NCBI RefSeq assembly: GCF_001641265.1
Contig: NW_020167539.1
Span: 124,001-188,000 of the forward strand
Source of the DNA: Pseudogymnoascus destructans
Taxonomy: Eukaryota > Ascomycota > Leotiomycetes > Thelebolales > Thelebolaceae
Length of the DNA stretch: 64,000 nt
Direction of reading: 5' to 3'
Program-made: the position numbers and the translations under genes
Part shown: piece by piece, positions 9,757-20,121 of the stretch
How the letters are laid out: every line of letters starts with the position of its first letter
How positions within the stretch are numbered: position 1 is the stretch's first letter
Notes under the pieces: generated by a model
Seen by the model: the letters and a program-made list of their open reading frames with translations, nothing else
Database searches by the model: none
Told to the model about the DNA's origin: nothing

Positions 9757-12669
9757 GGTTTCTTACCGTTTCCCATGAATTGTCCATAGGTTCATAACCT
9801 TTCCATTTTATCAAAAACTCTTCTTTGTGTCCTACTAACCTTCTGTCTAGGATCGCTTCGACTTCGTATTCAACAATCTCATTCTCTGGTTGAAGTTCTG
9901 TATCAGTCGCAATTGGGGTATTTCCTCTTGCTGGTTCCAGTAGTGAGACATGAAATACCGGGTGTAGTCTAGACTTCTTGGGTAGCTGCAGTCTGTAATT
10001 AACTGAGCTGACTTTGTTCAATATTTTGAATGGTCCCAATTTCTTGAAGTCCAACTTTGTACTTGGTCGTTTCGTTTTGATGTGTTTCCAGAGTAGATAT
10101 ACTTTATCCCCCTCCTTGAAGGCAGGTTCCATACTGCGCTTCTTGTTTGCATACGCGGCAGATCGTTCATTTAAGAATTGGATGTCTGTCGCGAGTTGTT
10201 CATGGAACGATTTGAGTTGTTCCACGGCGATCATAGCTTGTTCTGCTCTTGATTCATCTGGTCGTGGTTTTCTATATGCCTCTGGCTGATAGCCGTAATT
10301 GGCAAAGAACGGTTAGACTTTTGTTGCTTCGGTCATCGCGCTGTTATATGCGAACTGTGCGATGGGTAATATCTGAACCCAATTGTCTTGTTGGTGGTTG
10401 ACATAACTCCGTAGGTGTTGTTCAAGGGTCGCACTCTCTTACACTACCATTTCCACCTGCTTCCTCATACCTGGGAAGTAGTAGTGTTGGGTGATTCGTT
10501 CGAAGGTGCGTGTTACTCCCTGATGGCCGTGTGCTGGTAGCGAGTGTTGTTCTTGCACTAGCGGGTGTCTCATTTTGTTTGGGACATACACTAATCCTTT
10601 GAATCGGATCAATCCTTGTTCATCGATGGCGAAGTCGCCTTCAGTTTTTATTAAGACTCGCTTTGCACATTCATCTGTTGCATAAGCTTTCTTGAGTCTT
10701 TCCTCCAACTCCGAGTTCTCCACAGTGGCAATCGTGGCTAGCAACTCGTTGTATTGCATTCCTGCATCTGTTTTTTTCAATATGGCTCTAGGTCTTTCCT
10801 CTTAGGGCCGATGTAGTCGGTCCTTCTGCTAAGAGCATCGGCTCTTGCGTTCTCAGAGCCCTTGCGATATGTAATTGTGAAGTTGTAGGCTGCGAGTGTC
10901 TCTGCCCATCGGACTTGTCTGCGGTTTAAAACCTTGGTTGTGGTGAAGTATATGAGATTCTTATGATCCGTCCATACCTGTACTGGGTAGGTCGATCCTT
11001 CAAGATATACTCGCCATTGCTCAAAAGCAACGACAATAGCTATCAGCTCCTTATCGTGGATGTCGTAGTTGAGCTCCGTGGGTGACAGTTTTCTTGAGTA
11101 ATATGCAACTGGTTTAAGCTTCTTGTCCTTGTCTGGCTGACTTAGACAGGCTCCAATTGCGAAGTCAGAGGAGTCCGTTTTGAGGACAATCCTCTTTGCA
11201 GGGTCGAATCTGACTAGGATAGGTGCTTCTGTGAACTTCGTCTTCAGTTCCTGAAAAGCAGCCTCTGCCTTGCTTGTCCATTCGAACGTAAGGTCTTTCC
11301 TTGTAAGCTCTGTAAGTGGTTGAGCTACCTTGGAATATCCCATAATAAACCTCCGGTAGAAGTTGGCAAAGCCTAAGAAGGCTTGTATTTCTTTGACCCT
11401 GGTTGGTGTTGGCCATTCCAACACTGCCGTGACCTTTGCTTGGTCCATTTTGATGCCATGCGTTCTGACAATGTAGCCTAAGAATTCTACTTGATCCTTG
11501 TGGAATTCGCAATTTTTCTGGCTTGAGGAGTAACTGGTGCTCCTTTAACTTCTGTAATACCTTCCAAACATGACCAATGTGTTCCGTTGGGTCTCCTGAG
11601 TAGACTAAGATATCATATAGGTAGACGATAACAAACACTTTTCCAAGTATTCATGGAGAGCTGCATTCATGAGCCTCTGCATGGATGCTGGTGCATTTGT
11701 TAGACCAAAGGGCATAACCAAGTATTCGAACAAGCCATCGCGGGTGCGGAATGCTATTTTCCACTCAACTCCTTTCTTGATTCAAATCAGGTTATAGGCG
11801 CCTCTGAGGTCCAGCTTGGTAAATATCTTGGCTCCCTGGAACTGGTCGTGTAGTTCGCTTATCAAAGGTAAGGCATATCTATCTTTGATAGTGACATTAT
11901 TCGTTCCTCGATAGTCCACGCAGACTCTTAGCTTCTTGTCCTTCTTTGGCACAAATAGTATTGGACTTCCTGCTGGTGATGTCGATGGTCGAATGAACCG
12001 TTTCGCAAGGTTCTCGTCAATGTATTCTTTCAGTATGTCCAGCTCTGCTGCTGACATCTGATATATTGGTCCAAACGGTGGACTCTTTCCTTCCATGATA
12101 GGTATCTCATGATCCCATGGTTGGTGCTTAGGAAGCGCCTTTTCGTTAGGGCCTTCCTGGAATAACTGCTCATATTCCTTATACTCCACTGATATTTGCT
12201 TCAGTGAGGATGCCTGGGCTGGGTCATAAGACTCGGTGGTCGCACATAACTCCTTCCGGTCTTTGGAGGTTTTCTCCTTCTGCAGCATGTCCGTTCGTTG
12301 TTCACATGCGCATTGGCTCATAACAACTTTCTCATTCCGCCAGTCGATCTGGGGGTTGTGTTTCTTGAGCCACGGTACACCAAGTATGCATGCATGATTG
12401 TCCATGTGCACGATATCAAACTGTATCGTTTCCTTGTGTCTGCGTAGCATGACCATTTCTAATGGGACCGTCTCGTGGGTCACCATACCGTTGTTAGTTG
12501 AGATGGGCTCTCCATCTACAACCATTAATGGGTATGGGTCAGTCTTCAGTTGCGTCCTGAAACTGTGTGTGTCTGCTACTTTCTTTGTCATAAAGTTGCC
12601 CGTTTCTCCTGAGTCTATCATAGCTCGGAGGTGTTGCTGTTGTATCTTAGCAACCACATATAGCTGCAT
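9638..12669 (-). pseudogene. Gypsy pol: protease, RT, RNase H, deleted integrase, chromodomain
   Basis: From 12669 the protease motif DSGETGNF is followed by RT (VPKKDKKLRVCVDYRGTN, FTKLDLRGAYN). A TGA replaces an Arg codon near 11782. The frame continues through MPFGLTNAPASMQRL and, after a frameshift, the active-site loop, which reads YLYD instead of YLDD. RNase H follows (KTDSSDFAIGACL; WTDHKNLIYF; ENARADALSRR). The integrase zinc region starts (HGHQGVTRTFERI), but the catalytic core is missing: MRKQVEMVV-stop joins directly to TLEQHLRSYVNHQQDNW near 10440. The remaining frame encodes the integrase C-terminus (EGDKVYLLWKHIK) and a chromodomain (YEVEAILDRRLVG...FLIKWKGYEPMDNSWE). The product could not polymerise or integrate DNA. 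Confidence 0.88.
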
Positions 12670-12852
12670 GCCGCCCGTTGTGGCACATAGCTGGTTTGTA
12701 CTAGGCCTCTTTGTGTCGCTCGCCAGTGGCCTACTACCGAGGACTCCTAGTTTTTTGAATCGTCTGAGGAATAACCGTCTGAGGAATATCCATCATATTC
12801 ACCATATTCTAATGGTCATAGAAGTGGTGTCCCTTCTCTTCTTCATTCTGCT

Positions 12853-14199
12853 TCATGGCGTAGGCGTTCGTGTGCTTCTAACACTCGTGTTCCCCTTTCT
12901 TCTCTTGGGATGCTTTCCTGCTGGTGAGGGTATTCCGGTCGGCACCTCACTGTGCGAACTGCAACCCTCCCAGTATTGTGTAGTGTCCTGCCAGCTCATT
13001 GGTGGCTTGGGCACAGGAATTCTTTGATCGACCGTCTCCTGAAGCATGGCTTCCTTGAAGGTTCTTACTGCTCCTGGCAGTTGTTCCTTGAAGAGAGTCT
13101 TACTTGCTGTCTTCTCAAATGCTTGTAACTGGTGCTTTTGAGAACTAGTGAGCTCCTTGTCATCGTTCTTGTCTTCTCTGTTTGACAAGTGGAATTCCTC
13201 GAGATCCTGAGTAGTAATACTCCAGTTCTCTTTTCCTTTTAACGTGGCACATAGCTGTCCTCGCGGGGCCTTGCACCCGCCTTGACCTTGCCAAGTAGCG
13301 TTAAGCTGTTTGCCATACTTTCGTCCTCCATTCCCTTTCTTTGACTGTCTGCAGTTTCTCACTATGTGTCCAGGCTTATTGCAGTTGAAACAGAGCCGTT
13401 CTTGGAACTGTCGCTCCTTGTTGGGATTGTGGGGTTTGCCATTAGGCTTGAAAGTAGCGTCGAGTTCCATAGGTTGGGGCCAATGACTCTTTGTTTGTCT
13501 TCTCTTCTGAGTCCAGTGTTGACTAGGTGGTCCCCCTTTCTTCTTGAGTTGCCGTTCGTAGTGCTGATTGTCAATCTTCTGAGCCAATTCAATCATCTCT
13601 CTAAGGTCATCTGGTTTGTCAGACCTTGAGATTTTGTCCTTCACATGATCTTTCAGACCTGCGTAGAATTGGTCACAGATAGCCTCGTCTCCCCAGTTGG
13701 TGAGTGTTGCATGCTGTTGAAACTCAGCGGTGTATGCAACTGCTGACCCTCTCTGCTTGAGAGCCTGGAGTGCCCTGACTGCATTTCGTCGTTCATCGAT
13801 GTGTCCGAAGTTTGCCTTAAGCGTTTTGAGGAATCCGTTCCAGGATACAAAAATTTCCTTTGTTCCTTGACTAGCTAAGGTGTTGCATTTTCCATCGGGT
13901 GTTCGATGGTTCATGTAGTCGGCGAGGTAGTTAGAGATCCATTCTGAGGCTGGTCCTCGAAAGAGTGCCACAGCCCATAGGACCTGTTCCACTTCTTTGT
14001 TGAAGTGTTTGGCGTTAAACGCCATCCATAGCTCTGTCTGGATGATGAAGCTCTTAAGCTTCTTGCGATCCCCATGAAAGGTGTCTGGGAATGCAATCTT
14101 CAATTTGTCCGAAGGGTGAGCCTGTGGGGCTTCGATGGTAGGTTCAGTAGCAACCTTCCCCTTCAATCCAACATTTGATCCAGTATCGTCTCCAGCCAT
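12853..14199 (-). CDS. Gypsy Gag-like protein with CCHC zinc knuckle
   Basis: ATG at 14199 starts 46 bases after the LTR end. The 448-codon frame contains the retrotransposon gag capsid region (ALFRGPASEWISNYLADYMN; then FLKTLKANFGHIDERRNAVR and ALKQRGSAVAYTAEFQQHA) and a CCHC knuckle CFNCNKPGHIVRNC (C-x2-C-x4-H-x4-C). These package element RNA in cytoplasmic particles in known families. The last stretch before 12853 is proline- and arginine-rich and may be a frameshifted Gag-protease junction. It is the longest undamaged part of the element. Confidence 0.85.
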   Translation of the reverse strand: MAGDDTGSNVGLKGKVATEPTIEAPQAHPSDKLKIAFPDTFHGDRKKLKSFIIQTELWMAFNAKHFNKEVEQVLWAVALFRGPASEWISNYLADYMNHRTPDGKCNTLASQGTKEIFVSWNGFLKTLKANFGHIDERRNAVRALQALKQRGSAVAYTAEFQQHATLTNWGDEAICDQFYAGLKDHVKDKISRSDKPDDLREMIELAQKIDNQHYERQLKKKGGPPSQHWTQKRRQTKSHWPQPMELDATFKPNGKPHNPNKERQFQERLCFNCNKPGHIVRNCRQSKKGNGGRKYGKQLNATWQGQGGCKAPRGQLCATLKGKENWSITTQDLEEFHLSNREDKNDDKELTSSQKHQLQAFEKTASKTLFKEQLPGAVRTFKEAMLQETVDQRIPVPKPPMSWQDTTQYWEGCSSHSEVPTGIPSPAGKHPKRRKGNTSVRSTRTPTP

Positions 14200-14245
14200 G
14201 TTGCTTTGTGTGTAAGCTGGTACCTCGTAGAAGTGGTGCTCAAAG

Positions 14246-14643
14246 TGTAACGCTAACTTCTAAATGATAGAAGACACAGAGGTTTCTTGCATAAGGTTGA
14301 CTTGACAGAGGAGGCAGGGGATTAGACACAAAGGCTTTCCAAGTAACACGTTACAGTATTGTAAAGAATACTATATTGAGTTGAGCATGAAGCTCCTATC
14401 TAAGGAAATACTATCTACTTATATAGTGGCGTCGTGCCTCATGGGTAATCTGGATAGTTGGCGGATAGCTAGATATTCAGGATAGTTCATGGATAGCTCA
14501 ACTATCCAATATCCACTAGTTTCTGCAACTATCCATTAGCCCCGTCACATTACAGCCTACCCCGCTTGCCCCTTGTGACTCACACATCACGTTACTAGGC
14601 CCTGGTCCTGTAACCATGACGTCACGTTACCGTAGCCATAACA
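14246..14643 (-). repeat. LTR-C variant 3 (5' LTR of the gypsy element)
   Basis: TGTAACGCTAAC...CATAACA, about 398 bp, directly upstream (in minus sense) of gag. It shares with the other LTR-C copies the end region, the AAATACTATCTACTTATATAG block and GTGGCGTCGTGCC. It then has its own array of GGATAGTT/AACTATCC motifs at about 14450-14535 where variants 1 and 2 carry GGACTC or GGATAACAT. In sense direction this array lies just upstream of the TATATAAG box. Confidence 0.8.
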
Positions 14644-14775
14644 GCAAGTAGCAGAAGCAGAAGCAGCAACAGCAACAGCTTCACAGAGGCCTAGAACAAC
14701 ACCATGACTTATAGAGGAAGCTACAATTGAGGAAATAGACAGAGAGGGTGAAGAAGAGCTATATGACAGCAATTT
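14644..14775 (+). pseudogene. Transposase C-terminal tail fragment
   Basis: One frame reads QVAEAEAATATASQRPRTTP and, after a stop, IEEATIEEIDREGEEELYDS. This resembles the tail at 15685-15942 (QVVEAEEATRQKSTATGSRT, then IEQGDEESIEEDLGEV). Both look like the acidic end of a pogo-type transposase. The fragment is cut at 14775 by LTR-B. Confidence 0.4.
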
Positions 14776-15684
14776 TGTCATACTGACATTCGTTGCACTC
14801 AGTTTGCTATCAAACTCAAGAGCAAACTTAGAAATCTCCTCCTCAAACCTACAAGTCACTATACATATTTTGGCTTGTCACACCAACAACAAGAGCAATA
14901 CTACTCAACGATTGCTACAACCCTCTATGATTCATTACACGTCATTGCTCCTTAGTTACTGGGCCAATATGACCACATAGCATATCTCTACAACCCTCTA
15001 TGATTCATTACATGACATCACTCCTTAGTTACTGGGCTAATACTACACATGACATATCTCTATCAACTAGAGGCCTAGGAACATGACTGATAGCTCCAAA
15101 AGCTTCTACAACCCTCTACAATTCATTACACGTCATCACTCCTTAGTTACCCACACGATTGGTTAAGTTATGACATAATCTGTCTATAGGGGTACTCTGA
15201 CCTTTGACCTCCTTTCACTTCCTATAGGCTAGGAACCTAGGAGATGGTTCTATGGGATTCTCTTACGTCGACTACAGTTACCAAGCCTGGTTAGTCATGG
15301 AAAGTCTTGGAAAATGAGAGAACTACACTCCTTTAGCATAAATAGGATTGCCCTTTCCTTAAGAAAGGGCAAGCAGACAATACAGTAAATCGACTATCAC
15401 ATACTTCCACGTCTTTTCCAAGCTTCCAAGCATTCATCTTGTTACTCCTTGTTTCTGAAAAGTCAGTGAGGTGTTAACCTCTGACTTACCCCTGAGTTCC
15501 CAGACTCAACATTTGTTGCAACTTGTCTGAACCACTTCACTACATCACACACCTGATTGCTGCGATGTGGAATAGTCTAAGCTATGACCCTTTGGCTCTT
15601 TTTCCTAAGACAGTGTGTTGTCTTAGTAAAATCATCCCTTCCTTGGGTGGCTAGATGCTCACATCTGGTGCACCCACCATTACA
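14776..15684 (+). repeat. LTR-B copy, sense orientation
   Basis: TGTCATACTGACATT...CCACCATTACA, 909 bp. It contains the block GCATAAATAGG (a likely TATA box) followed at once by the hairpin GCCCTTTCCTTAAGAAAGGGC-type stem (about 15350-15375). The flanks AATTT and TCCAC do not match, so this LTR has recombined with another copy or lost its partner. Other copies are at 20184, 36145, 37744, 39701 and 45503. Confidence 0.85.
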
Positions 15685-15945
15685 TCCACTAATACAAAGG
15701 GTTGGAACAACTTACATGGCATCATGGCTAAAACGCATGTTTGAACCAGCAATGCGTGCAAAAGTGACAGTCAACAGAGGATGCAGCTACAGGTCGTTGA
15801 AGCAGAGGAGGCTACTCGACAAAAGTCAACAGCAACAGGTAGTAGAACTACAAACAAGGCTATAATTGAGCAAGGAGATGAAGAATCTATTGAAGAGGAC
15901 TTAGGAGAAGTATCTAATTATATTTTAATTGAGGATTAGAGTATA
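15685..15945 (+). pseudogene. Transposase tail fragment
   Basis: The frame ending in ESIEEDLGEVSNYILIED and a TAG at about 15940 resembles the glutamine-rich then acidic end of a pogo-type transposase. The upstream catalytic part is absent. There is no flanking duplication with the segment at 14644-14775, so the two are probably separate remnants brought together by LTR-B recombination. Confidence 0.35.
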
Positions 15946-16034
15946 TATAATTTTATTTTTGTTGTTGTTCATGATGTTCCAAACCACCAGTATGCCACGA
16001 CTTAAGTTAGTTCTTATGTCGGCTATATTATAAC

Positions 16035-16187
16035 AATTTCTCAATTTTAGGTGGGAAGTTCAGTGATCGCTTCACCCGCATGATCGCTTGCCTGTGAAAT
16101 ACGTTATTATCTTGTAAATTTCTCAATTTAGGTGGGAAGTTCAGTGATCGCTTCGCCTGGGTGATCGCTTCACCTGTGAAATACGTT
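16035..16187. repeat. Two tandem MITE ends
   Basis: The right-end sequence of the ACGT-type MITE (TCTCAATTTTAGGTGGGAAG ... CTGTGAAATACGTTA) occurs twice in a row, at about 16038-16107 and 16110-16187. It matches the right end of the MITE at 29762-32393. No left end is present. The pogo element P2 is inserted at the TA that closes the second copy. Confidence 0.7.
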
Positions 16188-16369
16188 AATCATCATGACC
16201 AAACTTTTTGCTTCGCTCAAGGTTGGAGTAAGCAATACGTGGCTACCCATCCCGAGAGGAAACAATATGCTGCTCATCGGAACGTGCGTCTGTTCACCGC
16301 CACTCATCAATAAAACCTCCACCATAGTTGTCCATAGTATTTAGATAGTAATTATATGCAATTCATTTA

Positions 16370-16621
16370 ATGGAAGGGACTCCTCTATCAAATGCTCGTG
16401 ATTGGCTCCTAGAGAACCCCTCTGAAACAGCAACTACTGCCAGTCAGATTTTCAAAGTGCCTAAATCAACAAGCATCAGCCGACTAGCCCAGCAGCTCCC
16501 ACACCGAGGGGGCCAGAATAAGCTACTCTCTACTGCGCAGACAGAGGCCATAAAGAAATGGATGTCGATACGGCACAGCTCTAGCATGACATACAACGCA
16601 CCTTCCCTACACGGCACATAA
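16370..16621 (+). pseudogene. P2 transposase, N-terminal piece
   Basis: ATG at 16370 opens SNARDWLLENPSETATTASQ and QIFKVPKSTSI, the psq-type helix-turn-helix start of pogo transposases, and then GGQNKLLSTAQTEAIKKWM. The frame degenerates at about 16600, the presumed left breakpoint of the inversion. The same layout is seen in the intact P1 transposase (SATVARMYRVNPSTLRTI; GGQNRVLSDVQVTAIQRYI). Confidence 0.75.
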
Positions 16622-16761
16622 ACAGGGTTGTTACAGATGCAATTACAAACAGAATTCCTGTCAACATAGAATGCTCCGTGAGAAGAGCGTTCTGAGATGT
16701 TGCGGAAATAATTCTCACAGCGTGTTTCGCGGACAAAACACTCTCTTAAGAGGGGGGGTAG

Positions 16762-17005
16762 TGTAAGGATGCCTCCACCCTCAGTGACGGAAAGCATCAG
16801 AGTCGGGCAGGTTACGGTCACGTGGGGAGAGTTAGGGCAGGTTAGCCGAGTCGGACCCGTTTTGGGTACTTAAGGGGATTGACCCACGGGGTTCCTCATC
16901 ATCTTTTTTGTATCCTTCGTAGTAGACCTATAGGATAGCATCCGTTTAGCCTCTGACTCGCACTCTCATGCTATTACTGTGAGCTGGGTGCCCTGTGTCC
17001 TTACA
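16762..17005 (+). repeat. LTR-A (3' LTR), inverted with its flank
   Basis: TGTAAGGATGCC...GTGTCCTTACA, 244 bp. It is preceded at once by a purine tract (AAGAGGGGGGGTAG, 16748-16761), the usual plus-strand primer site before a 3' LTR, which fixes its direction as plus. It is followed by TGGGG (17006-17010), the complement of the CCCCA at 21244-21248 beside the other LTR. The two LTRs are therefore the two ends of one insertion, now in opposite directions. Confidence 0.85.
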
Positions 17006-17275
17006 TGGGGTGTAGAGCTCCTTTGCAGCTCGTGGCACAATTACACGCTCTCCACCTGGAATCCCAACCCGAAAGACAGTTTCATCCATATTCCAGATTG
17101 ACTGTGATTTTATACCATGCTCTAGTATAAACCAGCCGTACTCTTGAAACCACTTTAGAACTGTATGCTCATCTTGAGCCTTCGTACGCTGCTGCGAAAT
17201 TGGCTTCGTAGTAATAAAGTGATATTCCTTCAGCTCATTCCGTATAAAGTTTGTAAGCCAGCTTTGTGTTTTAGT
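17006..17275 (-). pseudogene. P2 transposase, middle piece, inverted
   Basis: Read on the minus strand this gives QSWLTNFIRNELKEYHFIT, then VLKWFQEYGWFILEHGIKSQ, then the first catalytic motif NMDETVFRVG and GERVIVPRAAKELYTP. The C-terminal piece at 21244 continues as SPENRTSITILEAVS. The second Gly of the usual DETGF motif is Val here. The orientation is opposite to the N- and C-terminal pieces. Confidence 0.8.
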
Positions 17276-17283
17276 GTGTGAAA

Positions 17284-17455
17284 CCAGAGTTTGCTTTGTT
17301 CGCTCTGGGGTTCATTAGTGGTGGTCCGAGTGGACTCGAATCGCATCCACGAAGCGTCCGGGTTAGACTTTGCTTTGTTTGCTTTGGGGTACATTCCTGG
17401 TGGTCCGAGTGGACTCCGAATCGCATCCGCAAAGCGTCCGAGTTAAACTGTCCTA
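17284..17455. repeat. Tandem duplication, about 85-bp unit
   Basis: Two similar copies of a unit with TTTGCTTTGTT, GGTGGTCCGAGTGGACTC and CGAATCGCATCC...AAGCGTCCG lie side by side (about 17288-17365 and 17372-17450). They are in the interior of the LTR-A retrotransposon, next to the inversion breakpoint. No function is evident. Confidence 0.6.
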
Positions 17456-17738
17456 GGTATGAAAGGAGAAGTGGCCGCGCTAACCCGATTTGGAGTTCAT
17501 TATTGTAAGCCAGAGTATGAGTACGTAGCCGTGCCCACTTCTTCTTGTTGTCTCCAACAACAACGCCAGCGACTACACGTCTGAGAACAGTAAGTGACCC
17601 CTTCTTATGGATTGTGTGGTGGTGTGCTAATCAATTGGATAGGACATTTACAATCCATGAGAACAAGTAGGTGATGGGAGCGCATTGGCGCGTGGGTGAT
17701 AACGTGTGCTGGGCTGATGGAATTCACAGAATTCCAAC

Positions 17739-18443
17739 TTGACGATGCTGATTCCGACTCCCGCCAGAGCTTTGTCGGGCGCGTTTTGTGTCCTCTGCCT
17801 GCGCGGCCTTCGGGCCAAAGCTCGTGGCGTCAGGGATCACGATTGTGTCTGGTTCCCCGCCTCCTCCAAGTGTGAGTACTGCACAGCGCCCCACTACACC
17901 TGCATTCCGGTGAGTTCCCTTGTGCTGTTCTGTTTCTGTTGGCTTTTGCTAACAATTTGCATAGCTGCCCTGGTTCCTAGACGAGGAATACCGTGTCCTT
18001 GCTGCCACCGAAGCAGCGGATCCTTGGGATCCCGCCGCCGTCGAAGCCACTGCCACAGAGGCAAACCGGGTGGCCCTTGTGGCCGCCCAAAGCATTCCAA
18101 AATTCCGCTCGGCTGCTGAGCGCGACTCCTATGAGGAGCTCCACGCAAGGCACCCTGCCCTCGAGGCGGGTCTGGCCGTGAGTATCCCCCTGTCCTGTGT
18201 GGTTTCGGTGCTGATTCGGTTTAGCAAATCCGGTCGTCACTGTGCCGTCTTTGGACGGAGCAGGGGAGCGTGCCGGCTCTTTTGGGGGAAGTGGTGGCTG
18301 CCGTGGGCAGGCTTCCTGCCGTCGCTGTCACCGCGATGGTTCCGGACCATGCTGGGGGGAGGAAGAAGGGGGGTGATGAGGGTGGTGAGGGTGAGGGGCA
18401 TCGGTTTGGGGCCCAGTATGGGGCGGAGGAGGATGGGGCGTAG
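17739..18443 (+). CDS. Spliced gene with six-cysteine cluster, antisense in retrotransposon
   Basis: Three exons (17739-17909, 17965-18177, 18225-18443) with two small introns (55 and 47 bp; GTGAGT...GCTAAC...TAG and GTGAGT...TTTAG) keep one frame and give about 200 residues. Residues 17-55 hold six cysteines spaced C-x2-C-x15-C-x8-C-x2-C-x6-C. This resembles the fungal Zn2Cys6 cluster, but with a longer first loop. The second exon is acidic and helical (FLDEEYRVLAATEAADPW). The third contains ALLGEVVAAVGRLPAVAV and a Gly/Glu-rich tail. It lies opposite in direction to gag within the LTR-A element. Similar proteins are, from memory, common unnamed fungal hypotheticals. A DNA- or protein-binding role is inference. 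The start could also be the Met two codons downstream. Confidence 0.55.
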
Positions 18444-18599
18444 GAGGGAGGAGGCCCTGTGTCGGAGGGGACTTTCACCTGACTCTTCGCGTGGGGTCGC
18501 TTCGACCCTTCGTCTCTCTCAGTGGTAGCTGCTTGTTGCGACGCCGGTGAGACGTTTGGGAAGGGTGACTCCGCAAGAGTTACGGTGGTGAGTGGGCCC

Positions 18600-19952
18600 T
18601 GGCTCAGAGGGTATTTTAGTTTAGAGTCGTAGTAGATAGCAACGACTCTGTTTCTTCTGCTTTGTCTTCCCTCCCGTGATCGTAGTTTTGTTCCTCGCCC
18701 ACCTCCCCTGCCGTAACCCATCCGAGTAGTTCTCGAGGTGGACAGAGCAGGTGTGGCTCGAGTCGGCTTCGACACCGACACCTTTGCCGTGTCTGTGGTA
18801 CGTGTGGACGTCCTTGCGAGAGTGGGTAGCAGATTCAATTCGTTGTTCCGGCGCTGTTGCTGATCGAAAGCAGTAAGTTCTCAAAGCAGTAAGTTCTCGT
18901 ACCATGGTCTGGTAGTCTCCATTCCATTGGTTTTTGATGATCGCGACGCGGCTGCGGAATAGGGGAGTCAACTTGTTCCACATGTACCGAAACCATTCCG
19001 ACTCGGAGACTTGTCCTGTGATAGCTGCACTTTGGAAACGAGCCTTGAACTCTGGGAAGGTTTCGCTAGCATGCCCTTTCTCTCCCATTTGCAGGTCGTC
19101 GAAGAGGTTCCTGGCCTGTTCTGTCTCATTGCCTGTGAGGTAGTATAAACCTAGTAGATCCATCATCTCCTCAGCACTGTGGAACCCATGCGTAGCGGAC
19201 AGGTATTGGGGCTCTAGGTAGGTCTTCACCAGGCCGGTCATAGTTCCCCATATCAACGCTCTTCTCGAGACGTCGGTAAGGTAGTGGTCCTCATTGACTA
19301 CGAGTCAGTCCCGAATCGAAGCGCTCTATTGTAGGAAGGTATGTTCTATCCCATCGCTGAGAGGAAGGATTTTCTCAGAGATGGTTGATTTCTTATAGTG
19401 ATTCGGAGGGTCCTCAGTGAGCATTCGTGACGACCCTGGAATCGATGGAGAACGAGTGTTCTGAAGAGGCGGCAATTGAACTGTCTCAGGGGTGTTTCGT
19501 GTGCGAGGCGTTCGTTGCTTTGTAGCTTCGACTGTGGGTATGGGGGCGTCCACCGGCGGTGTGGATGGGATTCTGGTCTGGGCTGCCGTAAGGGTAACTA
19601 GTAGATCCTTGACCTCCTGTATCTGTGCTTCGAGATGGGCCCTTCGACTCAGGATGTCTTGAGATGGCACAGCGGTCGTAGCTGCAGCGGTGGTTTGTCT
19701 GGTAGTCATTCTGGGCAGTTGACCGTCGTTGTCTTGGGGTATGTTTGATGTCAGCTTTTTCAACATATTGCCTCGGGTGTGTATCAGTACCGATATGAAA
19801 GAGCTTGACTTCCGGTAGCTCGTAGCTATCAATGCTCTTGTCCACAATTTCCTCTGTGCTAGGAGGGGGTTCTTAAGGATCTCGTATACTATTTGGCACC
19901 AACGCATCGGTGACTTTAGCACCTTGTTCTGAAGAATCAAACCCTGATCCAC
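18600..19952 (-). pseudogene. LTR-A retrotransposon gag
   Basis: Two minus-strand frames (19952-19326 and 19256-18621) joined by a stop and a frameshift. The first is a low-complexity N-terminus with a helix RRAHLEAQIQEVKDLLVTL. The second has the fungal Ty3-type capsid region (TYLEPQYLSATHGFHSAEEM; ETFPEFKARFQSAAI; SEWFRYMWNKLTPLFRSRVA). No protease, RT or integrase follows; the sequence runs into the antisense spliced gene, so pol has been deleted or lay on the far side of the inversion breakpoint. Confidence 0.7.
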
Positions 19953-20121
19953 TGGCTGTCCGTGAGATCTCTGGAATCACGGCTATTTGAAGTCGTCAGG
20001 TCTCTCCTCTGAAACATCACCAAGTCGCAGTCGATGGTGTAACGGTAGTTCTCCTGAGTCGTTCCGGTGTGGGATATTATTTAAGTACGGCCGTCCCCAG
20101 CAGGCGTGATCTTTTGTATAA

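Larger units (their letters stand above)
9638..14245 (-). mobile_element. Chromodomain Ty3/gypsy retrotransposon, degenerate
   Basis: On the minus strand, 5' to 3', it shows an LTR (14246-14643), gag (14199-12853), protease-RT-RNase H (12669 to about 10790), a truncated integrase (about 10780-10235) and a C-terminal chromodomain (ending 9638). This order is that of chromoviruses of the Ty3/gypsy group, which target heterochromatin through the chromodomain. No 3' LTR was found; the element ends where the antisense accessory ORF lies. Frameshifts, stop codons, a mutated RT active site and loss of the integrase core make it non-autonomous. Confidence 0.9.

Noticed and set aside
10014..10289. Plus-strand frames opposite gypsy pol
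   Set aside because: They mirror well-recognised integrase and chromodomain coding sequence on the minus strand and have no independent support.
18221..18838. Minus-strand frame downstream of the LTR-A gag
   Set aside because: Low-complexity Ser/Pro/Thr composition; most of it is antisense to the third exon of the spliced cysteine-cluster gene, which has better splice and motif support.
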